DNA of 64,000 bases from Cohaesibacter sp. ES.047 (GCF_900215505.1 NZ_LT907844.1:2861001-2925000), one strand, 5' to 3'; positions 9,177 to 18,415 are shown, numbered from the stretch's first letter. Notes: generated from the letters alone by a model not told the origin. Made by a program: numbers and translations.

Positions 9177-10511
9177 ATGGCGACACAAACCGCCCGCCCA
9201 TTTCAGGTGATGTCGAAACCCATCGGACCGCGCTGCAACCTTGATTGCACCTATTGTTATTATCTGGAAAAAGAACAGCTCTATCCGGAAACCAAGCGCT
9301 TCGATATGCCGGACGCCGTGCTGGAATCCTACATCCGGGATTTCATTGCCTCACAGGCCGATCTGCCCGATCCGGAAATCTGGTTCAACTGGCAGGGCGG
9401 GGAGCCGACTATCCTCGGGGTGGATTATTTCCGCCGCATCCTCGACTTGCAAAAGCAATATGCTCCAAATGGCAAACGCATCCGCAACGCCATGCAAACC
9501 AACGGCACTTTACTTGATGACGATTGGGGCGTGCTGCTGGCTGAAGGGGATTTCCTTGTCGGGTTGAGCCTTGATGGACCGCGTGCGCTGCACGACAAAT
9601 ATCGGCTTGACCGAGCTGGCCGCGCTAGCTTTGACAGTGTCATGGCTGGCCTGGAGACCCTCAAGAAACACAAGGTTGAGTACAATGTTCTCACCGTGGT
9701 GCATCGCGACACTGCGGCACAGCCACGCGAGGTTTATCGCTTTCTGCGCGAAATCGGGGCGGAATTCATTCAATTCATTCCCATCGTCGAACGCACCTCG
9801 GACGGGCAGACCTTGGCTGCGGCACCGCAGCTTGACGAGGATGGTACCGAATATAAAGTCACACCATGGAGCGTTCTGCCGCGGGCTTACGGCTCGTTCC
9901 TGTCGACCATTTTCGATGAATGGATAAAACAGGATGTCGGCAAGGTCTTTGTGCAGTTCTTTGACGTCCAGCTGGGCCTGTTCCTCGGTGCGCCATCCAG
10001 CTTGTGCTGGTTTTCCGAGACCTGTGGGCAAGGGCTCGCAATCGAGCATAATGGCGATCTTTACGCCTGCGATCACTATGTCTATCCCGAATACCGCCTT
10101 GGCAACATCCTCGACACGCCGATTGGTACGCTGGCGACTTCACCAAAGCAGATCGCATTTGGCGAGGAGAAGCGGACCAGCCTGCCCAAGCAATGCCAGA
10201 CCTGCGATATCCGCTTTACCTGCAACGGCGGCTGCCCCAAGCACCGGTTTTTGAAAACCGACGATGGCGAGCCGGGCCTCAACTATTACTGCCGGTCGAT
10301 GAAGCGTTTCATCAAGCATGCCGGACCTAAGCTCGAGATCATGAAAGGCCTTGTTCAGCAAGGACGTCCGGCAACGGATATCATGGAGATGATGCGGACA
10401 GGAAAGCTGGATGGCGCGCGTGTGCCGAAGGCTGCCGCAAAGGTTGGCCGAAACCACCCGTGCCCTTGCGGCAGCGGCCGCAAATACAAGGACTGCTGTC
10501 TAGGCGGCTAG
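9177..10511 (+). CDS. Anaerobic sulfatase-maturating enzyme, radical SAM/SPASM with SEC-C tail
   Basis: A 444-residue radical SAM protein. The CxxxCxxC cluster (C20, C24, C27) binds the SAM-cleaving [4Fe-4S]. WFNWQGGEPT is the GGE motif. The C-terminal SPASM region has the expected cysteines for two auxiliary clusters (CWFSETC, CDHYVYP, CQTC, CNGGC, YYC), and the Asp in CDHYVYP matches the catalytic base known from anSME. These enzymes oxidise the active-site Cys or Ser of sulfatases to formylglycine without oxygen; the sulfatase at 6098-7678 has a matching CxPxR motif. The last 20 residues add a zinc-binding SEC-C motif (HPCPCGSGRKYKDCC). AGAGGA lies 9 bp before the ATG. Confidence 0.93.
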   Translation: MATQTARPFQVMSKPIGPRCNLDCTYCYYLEKEQLYPETKRFDMPDAVLESYIRDFIASQADLPDPEIWFNWQGGEPTILGVDYFRRILDLQKQYAPNGKRIRNAMQTNGTLLDDDWGVLLAEGDFLVGLSLDGPRALHDKYRLDRAGRASFDSVMAGLETLKKHKVEYNVLTVVHRDTAAQPREVYRFLREIGAEFIQFIPIVERTSDGQTLAAAPQLDEDGTEYKVTPWSVLPRAYGSFLSTIFDEWIKQDVGKVFVQFFDVQLGLFLGAPSSLCWFSETCGQGLAIEHNGDLYACDHYVYPEYRLGNILDTPIGTLATSPKQIAFGEEKRTSLPKQCQTCDIRFTCNGGCPKHRFLKTDDGEPGLNYYCRSMKRFIKHAGPKLEIMKGLVQQGRPATDIMEMMRTGKLDGARVPKAAAKVGRNHPCPCGSGRKYKDCCLGG

Positions 10512-10587
10512 GCCTCGCCAGAACTATGCGGGGGATAGGGCAGGAACATGTGATTTTTTAACCCGTTCCAACCAATGAAGACAGATA

Positions 10588-11250
10588 ATGAAGCGTTCGC
10601 GTTTTACAGAAGACCAAATCTTCGGCATGATCAAAGAATAGGAAACCGGGATTCCGGCGGCGGAAGTTTGCCGCAAGCACGGGATCAGTTTTTGCAGCCT
10701 TTTACAAATACAAGGCCAAGTATGGCGGCATGGATGCCTCTGATGCTCGCAAGCTGAAGGCACTCGAAGAAGAGAATGCCAAGCTCGAAAAGTTGTTGGC
10801 CGAGCTGATGCCGAACAATGCCGTCCTGAAGGATATCGCATCAAAAAAAGTTAGCGCCTGTCGGCAAGCGAGATGCTGTGGCTCATGCCTGCAAAGAGCA
10901 TGATGTGAACTATACATTGCCTGGTAGGCGATTGCGAGCAAACGCTGAGAGGGGGCGGGCGGGCGTGCCATTCTACAAGTTGAACGAACCGGTGTGCGTT
11001 GCAAAAGCATTGGGATGATGAAGCGGCTCTTCGAGAAGCAATCAACATGGAGGCGGCGAGACGTCACCCTTTTGCACATAGACGGCTTGCCACTATGCTG
11101 GCTCGCAAAGGCATTCATATAAACCATAGGAAACTCTGGAGGCTTTATCGGGAAGAGAAGCTTCAGGTTCGCAAGCATGGAAGTCGCAAACGCGCTCTGG
11201 GCGCCAGAAAGCCTATTTTGGTACCGGATCGGGTGAACATTATATTTCAT
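10588..11250 (+). pseudogene. Degenerate IS3-family transposase (orfA and start of orfB)
   Basis: Reading ATG at 10588 gives MKRSRFTEDQIFGMIKE, the start of an IS3-family OrfA helix-turn-helix, but a TAG interrupts it at 10639. The rest of OrfA (AAFYKYKAKYGGMDASD, KLKALEEENAKLEKL) appears in a shifted frame. An OrfB N-terminus follows: HINHRKLWRLYREEKLQVRK around 11118-11180, ending near 11230. The catalytic DDE domain is missing, so this is a dead fragment. It begins about 75 bp after the sulfatase-maturation gene. Confidence 0.8.
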
Positions 11251-11269
11251 GGACAGCTCGGAAAGCGTC

Positions 11270-11331
11270 AACTCATCCCGGATCGATTCAAATTGAATCC
11301 GATCCATCAAATCCCGGGACCGAACACCTAG
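11270..11331 (+). pseudogene. C-terminal tail of an IS481-family transposase
   Basis: A short in-frame tail reading RFKLNPIHQIPGPNT then stop is the usual C-terminus of IS481 transposases. Nearly the same bases occur inside the larger IS481 remnant on the minus strand at about 32847-32890, where the stop is lost. Here it is fused behind the IS3 remnant, showing one element broke into another. Confidence 0.65.
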
Positions 11332-11960
11332 CATCATTTTGCGTTGCAGCCATACCAGAGTTGCCAAAAAGGCGGCCTTGATGGCAGGCCGTTATGCCCA
11401 TGCCAAACAGTTCAAGCGGATGCGCCGGGAGCTTAAGAAGCTGAATACCTATCTGGGTCGGGTCTACCGCGACATCAGTCGCAAGATTGCAGGCAACGAA
11501 GGTCTTGAGCATCGTTTCTCCCGTCTTTTGGGCTGGTAGAGCGGCTTCTGATCCAGAAGCCAAAAGACAAGAACAAGCTCTATTCCATGCATGCACCGGA
11601 AGTAGCCTGTATTGCCTAGGGCAATCCCTACGATGGACACCTTGAATGGCACCATCAGTCAGGCTGAGAAAGTGTGCGGAACCAAAGCTGAGCGTGTCTA
11701 TGTGGACCGTGGTTATTGGTGCCATGACTATAAGGCGCTGCCAAGGTCATGATATCAGGTCAGAAGCGCGTACTGACGGCACAAATGAAACGTGAGCTGA
11801 AGCGACGATTAGCGATCGAAGTCACCATCGGTCATATGAAAACAGATGGACGACTTGACCGGAACTTCCTCAATGGCAAAATGGCGATGCCAACAATGCA
11901 CTGTTGGTCGCAGCGGGTTATAACCTGCGTCTGATCCTCAATGCCCGGATATTTTTTCTG
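11332..11960 (+). pseudogene. Degenerate IS5-family transposase
   Basis: Pieces of an IS5-family (DDE_Tnp_1) transposase lie in several frames: HAKQFKRMRRELKKLNTYLG, then LYSMHAPEVACI with a stop, then TISQAEKVCGTKAERVYVDR with the catalytic D-R-G-Y, and KRELKRRLAIEVTIGHMKTD with the catalytic Glu. Three or more frameshifts or stops and a missing N-terminus make it non-functional. Confidence 0.8.
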
Positions 11961-12511
11961 CTCTGGACCAGCAAACCCATCCCCAAAACGGTCAAAACGA
12001 ATATTTGGGTATTGCTTCGGCCTCTCGCAACATCAATAGCTTAGCCGTTGTTCAGTGCGGACTCGATATTTGAAAGCTTTCACCCGTCGAACAAGGCAAG
12101 GCGGTCCTGATGATATAGGAAATCCGTTGAAGATGGGGTCTAGTCAGAATTCTCGCTGAAATCCTGGAATGTGATTTCGCACAATCGATATGAGGCGGAT
12201 TAAAATCCGAGTTTCGTAGAATTTTGGAATGAAGTTCCATACAGCCTCGGCCAAGTTCGTTGAAAAAGTCGATGGACGGGTGCTGCAGTGCCACTTTCAC
12301 AAAGCCGCCATCGATCCGTTGGGTGATTAGATTGAATGGCAAATGGGGGGGGGAGGGATGGAACAACGCCAATTTCTTGTTGGGGTCGACATTTCGAAAG
12401 GCTGCATGCTGGCATCTTCCTCACCAATTCGTTCATTCTCTTGATGCATCTATTTGAATGACCACGGATTTGGGCGTATGTTGCTGTCAGGAAAATTGGA
12501 GGGGAACTCTC
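11961..12511 (+). other. Non-coding IS debris upstream of the epimerase
   Basis: No intact gene. Around 12360-12440 the plus strand reads QFLVGVDISKG, resembling the N-terminal catalytic motif of IS110-family transposases, but it degrades at once. A run of G bases lies at 12346-12352. The Shine-Dalgarno of the next gene (GGAGGGG) is at about 12498-12504. Confidence 0.45.
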
Positions 12512-13399
12512 ATGCGTATTTTGTTTACTGGCGGGTCTGGCAAGGCTGGGCGTCATGCGATCGCTTATCTTGTCGAAAAGGGCCATCGCGTGCTCAATGT
12601 TGACCGGGTGCCGCTGAATCTGCCCGGTATTGAGAACCGCTTGGCTGACGTCACCGATGCAGGGCAAGTGTTCGATGTCATGGCGAGTTATGCCGGATTT
12701 GACGAACTGGAGCCGGGCGAAGGGGTGCCGAAGTTCGATGCTGTCGTGCATTTCGCAGCGATACCGCGCTTGCTGCTGACCTCGGACAATGAATGCTATC
12801 GGGTCAATACGATCGGAACCTATAACGTCATCGATGCGGCGGTGAAATTCGGCGTGCGCAAGATCATCTTTGCATCATCCGAGACGACCTATGGCATCTG
12901 CTTTGCCGACGGCGAGCGCAAACCGGATTATCTACCGATTGATGAAGAGCATCCAGTCATTCCTGAAGACAGCTATGCCATGTCGAAGGTTGCCAATGAA
13001 GTGACGGCCCGGTCGTTTCAGCGGCGTAGTGGTTTCGATATCTATGGTCTGCGCATCAACAATGTGATCGAGCCTCATGAATATGAGCAGGATTTCCCGG
13101 CTTATCTGGCCGATGCTTCGCTGCGGCGGCGCAATATCTTTGCCTATATCGATGCGCGGGATCTGGGGCAGATGGTTGACCGCTGCCTGAAAACTGACGG
13201 GCTCGGCTTTGAGATCTTCAACGTCTCAAATGATGATCATTCGGTTGCAGCAAGCACATCTGAACTGATCGAGACATATTATCAGGGTGTGCCTTGTCGA
13301 GAGATGGGCCCTACGGAGACCTTTTATTCCAACGACAAAGCCAAGAGGTTGCTTGGCTTCCAGCCAGAATATAATTGGCGCATGTATCTGGGCGGCTAG
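12512..13399 (+). CDS. NAD-dependent epimerase/dehydratase (extended SDR)
   Basis: A 295-residue extended short-chain dehydrogenase. The NAD-binding TGGSGKAG is at residues 6-13, the catalytic Ser is in ASSETTYG (about 122-123), and the Tyr/Lys pair is Y155 and K159 (YAMSK). The start at 12512 is chosen for the strong GGAGGGG 8 bp upstream and because the nucleotide-binding fold begins immediately. Family members include UDP-sugar 4-epimerases and uronate dehydrogenases; the single nucleotide-binding Asp at the end of beta-2 (NVDR) favours NAD. It is isolated, with IS remnants on both sides, so its pathway partners were probably lost or lie elsewhere. Confidence 0.88.
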   Translation: MRILFTGGSGKAGRHAIAYLVEKGHRVLNVDRVPLNLPGIENRLADVTDAGQVFDVMASYAGFDELEPGEGVPKFDAVVHFAAIPRLLLTSDNECYRVNTIGTYNVIDAAVKFGVRKIIFASSETTYGICFADGERKPDYLPIDEEHPVIPEDSYAMSKVANEVTARSFQRRSGFDIYGLRINNVIEPHEYEQDFPAYLADASLRRRNIFAYIDARDLGQMVDRCLKTDGLGFEIFNVSNDDHSVAASTSELIETYYQGVPCREMGPTETFYSNDKAKRLLGFQPEYNWRMYLGG

Positions 13400-13631
13400 G
13401 CTGCAAGGTAAGGAGCCCACAGCCTCTTGAAACCGAGTTGGTTAGCTCTGATATCAAGCGACCTTCAGCGGCGCTACAGGGATTGGGCGTGTCATCAAGA
13501 AAATGAGCTACAATCCGCTCGATGAAAGATTGATGAACATGAGTCTAAGGCCTAAAGCATGTCGCAATTAATGAGATTCAGGATTCCCATTTTTGGCCAA
13601 TTGTGATTCCCTTTGAGAAAAGGGGATCATC

Positions 13632-13991
13632 ATGGGCAAATCACTTCCTATTGCATTGCGCGAACGTGTTGCTTCATTTGTTGAGGCCGGTCATTCGCAT
13701 CGGGCGGCCGCTAGCCATTTCCGCGTGTCACCACGGTTTGTCAATAACCTGATGCTTCTCAAGAAAGAGACGGGTTCTGTGCAGCCTCGCAAGCAAGGCC
13801 GACCAGACAAAGGCAAGTTGGGTGGGCATCATGAATGGATCACAAGGCGCATGTCGGAGAATGGCGAACTGACGCTTGATGAGCTTTGTCTGGAATTGGC
13901 TGAACGCGGGGTCCATGTGCATCGCTCCAGCGTTGGGCGCCTGCTTCACAGGCTCGGCCTGAGCCATAAAAAAAAGTCTGGTAGCCACTGA
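13632..13991 (+). CDS. IS630 transposase, N-terminal frame (copy 1)
   Basis: A 119-codon frame encoding the DNA-binding part: a helix-turn-helix (HSHRAAASHFRVSPRFVNNL), a RKQGRP hinge, and a second HTH (LTLDELCLELAERGVHVHRS). It runs through an A8 tract (SHKKKSGSH, then stop). Removing one A joins it in frame to the catalytic ORF as SHKKSLVATEQ, the sequence expected for a single-chain IS630 transposase. The protein may therefore depend on frameshifting or transcript slippage at the A8 tract. Confidence 0.85.
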   Translation: MGKSLPIALRERVASFVEAGHSHRAAASHFRVSPRFVNNLMLLKKETGSVQPRKQGRPDKGKLGGHHEWITRRMSENGELTLDELCLELAERGVHVHRSSVGRLLHRLGLSHKKKSGSH

Positions 13992-14064
13992 ACAGCTACG
14001 GGCCGCCATTGCTCACGATCGGTATGTATGGATCAATCAGCGCCAGCCTTTCTTCAACAAGGCA

Positions 14065-14583
14065 TTGTCCCGATTGATCTTTATCGATGAGACATCAACC
14101 AACACGAAGCTGGCCAAACGGTCTGGATGGTCACCAAAAGGGCAGCGCTATCGCGCCCACGCTTCTTTTGGCCATTGGAAATCCCAGACCTTCATCGCTG
14201 GTTTGAGATCCCGTGGGATGGTTGCGCCCTGGATCGTTAACGCTCCGATGAACCGACGTATCTTTGAAACTTGGATTGAAACTCAACTACTGCCGCCCCT
14301 GTCAGCTGGCGACGTCGTCATCCTCGATAATGTCGCCTTCCACAAAAGTGAGAAAGCTGACAAGCTCGTCAGATCAAAGGGGGCATGGCTGCTGTTTCTT
14401 CCGCCATATTCACCGGACCTCAATCCCATCGAAATGGCATATTCCAAACTCAAGACACTGCTGCGCAAGCGAGCAGCCAGAAGCTTCGATGCAATCTCAG
14501 ACGCGATCGGTGACATTTGTGACCTCTATTCTGCCAAGGAGTGTCTCAACTACTTCAAAGCTGCCGGGTATGAGGTCAATTAA
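14065..14583 (+). CDS. IS630 transposase, catalytic frame (copy 1)
   Basis: The DDE nuclease part. Catalytic Asp in LIFIDETSTNTK, second Asp in VVILDNVAFHKS, and Glu in PPYSPDLNPIEMAYSK. The frame is open upstream to about 13980, where it joins the N-terminal frame across the A8 tract; a full fusion would be about 316 residues. The plus-one offset to the first frame is identical in both genome copies, which argues against random decay. Confidence 0.85.
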   Translation: MSRLIFIDETSTNTKLAKRSGWSPKGQRYRAHASFGHWKSQTFIAGLRSRGMVAPWIVNAPMNRRIFETWIETQLLPPLSAGDVVILDNVAFHKSEKADKLVRSKGAWLLFLPPYSPDLNPIEMAYSKLKTLLRKRAARSFDAISDAIGDICDLYSAKECLNYFKAAGYEVN

Positions 14584-14596
14584 TCGCATCACGCTC

Positions 14597-14910
14597 TAGA
14601 GCAAATTGACTGAACACAGAGTTATTTCCATAATTCCCACAAGCGCGTAGTCGTGATTCACTCACCTCCGTGATTTGTGGAGGTGTGACCGTCCTCAAAA
14701 GAAATGGGACCAAGGTGGCTTCAAAATAGGAGAGAGTTTGCTTCATATGGTTTTGGATTTTATGCGGCTGTTTTGCAGTGAAGCAAGCGCTGTTTTTCGA
14801 GCGTTTGCTTTTTTATGATTTCTCTTTGTCTCAGAATGGCTTTGTTCCTTCCAAAATAGACGTGTGTCGGTGTCTCCTTGTTCAAACTTTCGTGGTACCG
14901 ATGGTTATTG
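14597..14910 (+). other. 314-bp gap with two hairpins, no gene
   Basis: No coding sequence recognised. It holds a hairpin of CACCTCC and GGAGGTG around 14664-14686, and a terminator-like hairpin with a T-run at 14782-14814. Confidence 0.5.
14782..14814 (+). terminator. Rho-independent terminator, orphan
   Basis: AGCAAGCGCT (14782-14791) pairs with AGCGTTTGCT (14800-14809) through one G-T pair, followed directly by a T-run. No gene now reads into it from upstream, so it is probably left over from a gene destroyed by IS activity. Confidence 0.65.
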
Positions 14911-15136
14911 TCAGAGGTAATGGGATGAACTGCCTTTCCGCCAAATTCAAGCTATATTAGCTGAGATTGAGGGATAGGGGGATCATCATGATGAATATCG
15001 CGATCTTGGGCATAGATCTAGGCAAAACTGTATGCAGCCTCGCCGGTTTGGACAAGGATGGGGCCGTCATTTTCCGCAGACGCATTAAGCGTTTTAAATT
15101 GCTAGATTTTCTTGATGAGCTTTCCCCTTGTATTGT
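14911..15136 (+). pseudogene. 5' end of an IS110-family element, left arm
   Basis: The left 226 bp of an IS110-family element, with transposase start ATG at 14991 reading MNIAILGIDLGKTVCSLAGL (the D of GIDLGK is the first RuvC-like catalytic residue). It is cut after LDELSPCIV by an IS256 insertion. An inverted copy differing by about one base lies at 16452-16678 on the other side of the IS256. Confidence 0.8.
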
Positions 15137-16450
15137 GGGACTATGCAGAATTTTGTGCCCTGGCGTGGTAACTCTAATATGAGGAGACCCACGTATGAGC
15201 ATCGACAAAGCCCTTTTGGATCATCTGATGGAAGGCCGCAAAGCGGGCGATCTGTTCGGAGAGGACGGGATTCTGCAAGAACTGACCAAGGCGCTGGCCG
15301 AACGAGCCCTGAGCGCCGAACTGGACGAGCATCTGACCGAAGAACGCGCCGATGCGCCGCCTGAAGGCGCGAACCAGGCGCCAAATCGTCGCAATGGCCG
15401 CAGCCAGAAGACGGTGACCACCGACAGCGGGAAGGTCATTCTCGACATTCCCCGTGACCGCAACGGCAGCTTTGATCCTCTGCTGATCGCCAAGTATCAG
15501 CGCCGCTTTCCCGAGTTCGACACCAAGATCATCAGCATGTACGCGCGCGGGATGACGACCCGCGAGATCCAGGGGCATATCGAGGATATCTATGGTATAG
15601 AGGCGTCCCCGAGCCTGATTTCGGCGATCACCGATGCCGTGATGGAGGAAGTGACCGCCTGGCAGAACCGCCCGCTGGAACCGTGTTATCCGATTGTGTT
15701 CATGGACGCGATCCGGGTCAAGATCCGCACCGACGGCGTGGTTCTGAACAAGGCGGTTTTTGTGGCCCTGGCTGTTCTCCCGGACGGCACCCGCGACGTT
15801 CTGGGGCTTTGGTTCCAGGCCAATGAGGGTGCCAAGTTCTGGGCTAAAGTTCTCAGCGATCTGCGCAACCGTGGCGTTCAGGACATTCTCATCGCCGTCG
15901 TGGACGGTCTGAAGGGCTTCCCCCAGGCCATCGAGGCAGCCTTTCCTCAGACCCAGGTCTAGACCTGTATCGTGCATCTGCTGCGCCATTCCATGAGCTT
16001 TGCCAGCTACAAGGATCGCAAGGCCGTCGCAGCGGCTCTTAAGGCTGTCTACACCGCTGTGGACGCAGCAGCCGCGGAGACTGCGCTGGCGGAGTTCGAA
16101 AACAGCGACCTTGCCGCCAAATACCCGGCAATCGCGCCGAGTTGGCGCCGGACTTGGAACGAGGTGATCCCGTTCCTTGACTATCCGCCCCAAGTGCGCA
16201 GGCTGATCTACACCACGAACGCCATTGAAGCACTGAACTCGAAAATCCGCCGGGCCGTTCGCTCCCGCGGGCATTTCCCCAGTGACGAGGCAGCTGCGAA
16301 ATTGATTTATCTCGCCCTGAATGCTACTTCTGTGGAATGGAAACGCTCCGTGCGCGAATGGCACTCAATGAAAAGCCAATTCGCCATAATGTTCGAAGAT
16401 CGTTTCCCAATGGCGTAATTAATGCGCCAGGGCACAAAATTCTGCATAGC
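15137..16450 (+). mobile_element. IS256-family element, copy 1
   Basis: Terminal repeat GGGACTATGCAGAATTTTG begins at 15137. Its inverted partner ends at about 16450 but lacks the outermost four bases. The element carries one transposase gene, broken by a stop codon. The flanks are inverted copies of an IS110 5' end rather than a target duplication. A second, intact copy lies inverted at 35066-36370. Confidence 0.88.
15195..16418 (+). pseudogene. IS256-family transposase with in-frame stop (copy 1)
   Basis: A mutator-type transposase of 407 codons interrupted by TAG at 15960-15962, where the intact copy at 35101-36312 has CAG (Gln 256). Catalytic regions are recognisable on both sides (VFMDAIRVK, AVVDGLKG, NAIEALNSKIRR). 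Relative to the intact copy it also has 12 extra bases (four codons, Ala/Glu rich) around 16066-16080. Without readthrough only the first 255 residues would be made, so this copy is inactive. Confidence 0.9.
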
Positions 16451-16451
16451 C

Positions 16452-16678
16452 ACAATACAAGGGGAAAGCTCATCAAGAAAATCTAGCAATTTAAAACGCT
16501 TAATGCGTCTGCGGAAAATGACGGCCCCATCCTTGTCCAAACCGGCGAGGCTGCATACAGTTTTGCCTAGATCTATGCCCAAGATCGCGATATTCATCAT
16601 GATGATCCTCCTATCCCTCAATCTCAGCTAATATAGCTTGAATTTGGCGGAAAGGCAGTTCATCCCATTACCTCTGCT
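16452..16678 (-). pseudogene. 5' end of an IS110-family element, inverted right arm
   Basis: An inverted copy of the 14911-15136 fragment, again starting MNIAILGIDLGKTVCSLAGL (ATG at about 16597) and ending at LDELSPCIV. The only difference noticed between arms is one base just before the ATG (Gly or Arg codon). Its outer edge interrupts the IS66 tnpB gene. Confidence 0.8.
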
Positions 16679-16895
16679 CCTCAAGACGCTTGTAGGCGAG
16701 CACAAGCTCCGTACCATCCCAATAGAGAAGCTTCAGCCGATCTGCCCGGCGGGAGCGAAAGACAAACACTGTGCCAGTGAAGGGTTCCTTGTTCAGCGCG
16801 TTCCTGACCAGCGCAGCGAGGCCATCATGGCCCTTTCGGAAGTCCACCGGTTTGCTGGCCACCAGGATCTTCACCCGGTTCGAAGGAAAAATCAT
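16679..16895 (-). pseudogene. tnpB: IS66-family accessory protein TnpB, truncated
   Basis: Starts MIFPSNRVKILVASKPVDFR, the conserved start of IS66 TnpB (normally about 115 residues), and continues through FVFRSRRADRLKLLYWDGTE. It is cut at YKRLE by the inverted IS110 fragment. The start overlaps the stop of tnpA in an ATGA junction, as in intact IS66 elements. Confidence 0.85.
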
Positions 16896-17296
16896 GACGA
16901 ACGTGCAAGAGATCGCGCCACAGCGACTATCCTGCCTGCGCTTGCTCCTGCTTCGAGCCGAACGATCACAGAGCCACATTCGATCTCCGGACGGTCATGG
17001 CTCGTAACCGGCCCGCCACTCTCTGGTTCCAAATCGCTGCCGGGTTCTTCCACAATCAGGCTGGCAAACTCGATTGCGCCCTCAGGCTCCGGCAACACAA
17101 GCTTGCCAAGACGGGTTTGCGTGCGCCATGCGGAAAGGTGATTTGGCCGAACCCCATGCAGCGCGGCAACATCACGAACACGAGCACCCGGCTGTAGGCT
17201 TTCCGATACGATCTGCGCCTTCTCTTCATCCGTCCACTTGCGTGGCCTCCCGCGCGCACTCCGCGAAGGAGTGAGAAACTCCGCCGTACTCTCCAT
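16892..17296 (-). CDS. tnpA: IS66-family protein TnpA
   Basis: A 134-residue protein with a helix-turn-helix typical of IS66 TnpA (RKWTDEEKAQIVSESLQPG, VRDVAALHGVRPNHLSAW). It appears full length, but the tnpB that follows is truncated and tnpC, the transposase proper, is absent, so the element cannot move by itself. Its upstream side is 50 bp from the IS30 element. Confidence 0.8.
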   Translation of the reverse strand: MESTAEFLTPSRSARGRPRKWTDEEKAQIVSESLQPGARVRDVAALHGVRPNHLSAWRTQTRLGKLVLPEPEGAIEFASLIVEEPGSDLEPESGGPVTSHDRPEIECGSVIVRLEAGASAGRIVAVARSLARSS

Positions 17297-17379
17297 GGAG
17301 ATACTCCATAAATATCAATATGAAGATCTCATCGCAGATCACGCCAGGGTGGATTCCATCGCGAAGTGCAACAGGTTTA

Positions 17380-18338
17380 AGCAAAGCAGATTTTGGCGTC
17401 TTTACCAAGGTCTTGCAGCAGCGCCTGGAATGGGTTTTGAATCCGAGGCATTTCCGCGGGGTGAGGTTCATGGTGAAGATGATGTCCTGCAGCTCCTCGT
17501 CGTCCATCGCGTCAATATCGAAGTCCCTTGGCAACCATCGCCTCAATCGACCATTCGCATTCTCTACTCCCCCCTTTTGCCAAGAGGCATAGGCATCGCA
17601 AAACCATGTCGTCATGTTGAACATGGAGCGCAGTAGGCTGTGCTGGGCGAAGGTTGTGTCATTGTCGAATGTGACTGACTTGCGCAAGGCCGGATCTAGG
17701 CGACGGAAGATAGACATCATCACCGAGACTGTTTCGGCCGCGCTCTTGCCGGTCATGCGAGCAGCCAGGGTAACCCGGGATTTTCTCTCGTGGATCACAA
17801 GCACAGGGCGGGTTCGCTTGCAGATGATCAGATCCGCTTCCCAATGCCCTGCCTCCTGGCGGTTTTTGCCGCTTCTGGCCGATCATGAATGGCTGCCCGA
17901 TCCTTGGTCCTGTCGCGTGAACGGCGGGCACGCATAGGCCTGCGGATGCGATGTCCACGGGTCAGAAGCTTCCACAATGCTTCACTTTTCTGGCCAGCTC
18001 GATAGATGAAGCCGTAGATCGTCTCAAAGCATATAGGGCGCAAACCCTCCTCGTTACCTGCCTTCAGCCAGCCTGCAATCTGCTCCGGCATCCAGCCTTC
18101 CGACAGTCGGTCCCGAACAAACTGGCCGAGCTTCTCATCATCCTCAAGAATGGCAAGACGCTGCCGACGAAGCATATAGCTCCCATCGGCATGGCTGGGT
18201 GAATAGCGACCTGAGGGCAGCCGATTACGGCTCAACTCGCGACTGATCGTGGATTTGCAACGACCAACAAGCTCGCCGATTGAACCGATCGAGTGACCGG
18301 AATGTCTCAAGGTGGAAATCTGTTCTCTTTCATCGATA
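17380..18338 (-). pseudogene. IS30-family transposase, main part
   Basis: Reads HSGHSIGSIGELVGRCKSTI (HTH), then a catalytic domain with D in HWEADLI, D in SVTFDNDTTFA and E in KGGVENANGRL. Two single-base deletions shift the frame: one in an A5 run near 17860, before HWEAD, and one near 17430, before the C-terminal end LLQDLGKDAKICFA. The N-terminus is cut at 18338 by IS630 copy 2. The missing first residues (MADVSRIVAIDEREQ when joined) lie beyond the insertion at 19381-19408. Confidence 0.82.
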
Positions 18339-18415
18339 AAGCGTGTCGCAGTTAATGAGATTCAGGATTCCCATTTTTTGCCAATTGTGATTCCCTTTGA
18401 GAAAAGGGGATCATC

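Larger units (their letters stand above)
13555..14596 (+). mobile_element. IS630-family element, copy 1 (1,042 bp)
   Basis: The ends are inverted repeats: AAGCATGTCGCAATTAATGA at 13555 and the complement of GAGCGTGATGCGATTAATTG ending at 14596, about 14 of 20 matching. Both sides abut TA (13553-13554 and 14597-14598), the usual target duplication of the IS630/Tc1-mariner group. It encodes a two-frame transposase. A near-identical copy of exactly the same length lies at 18339-19380. Confidence 0.85.
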
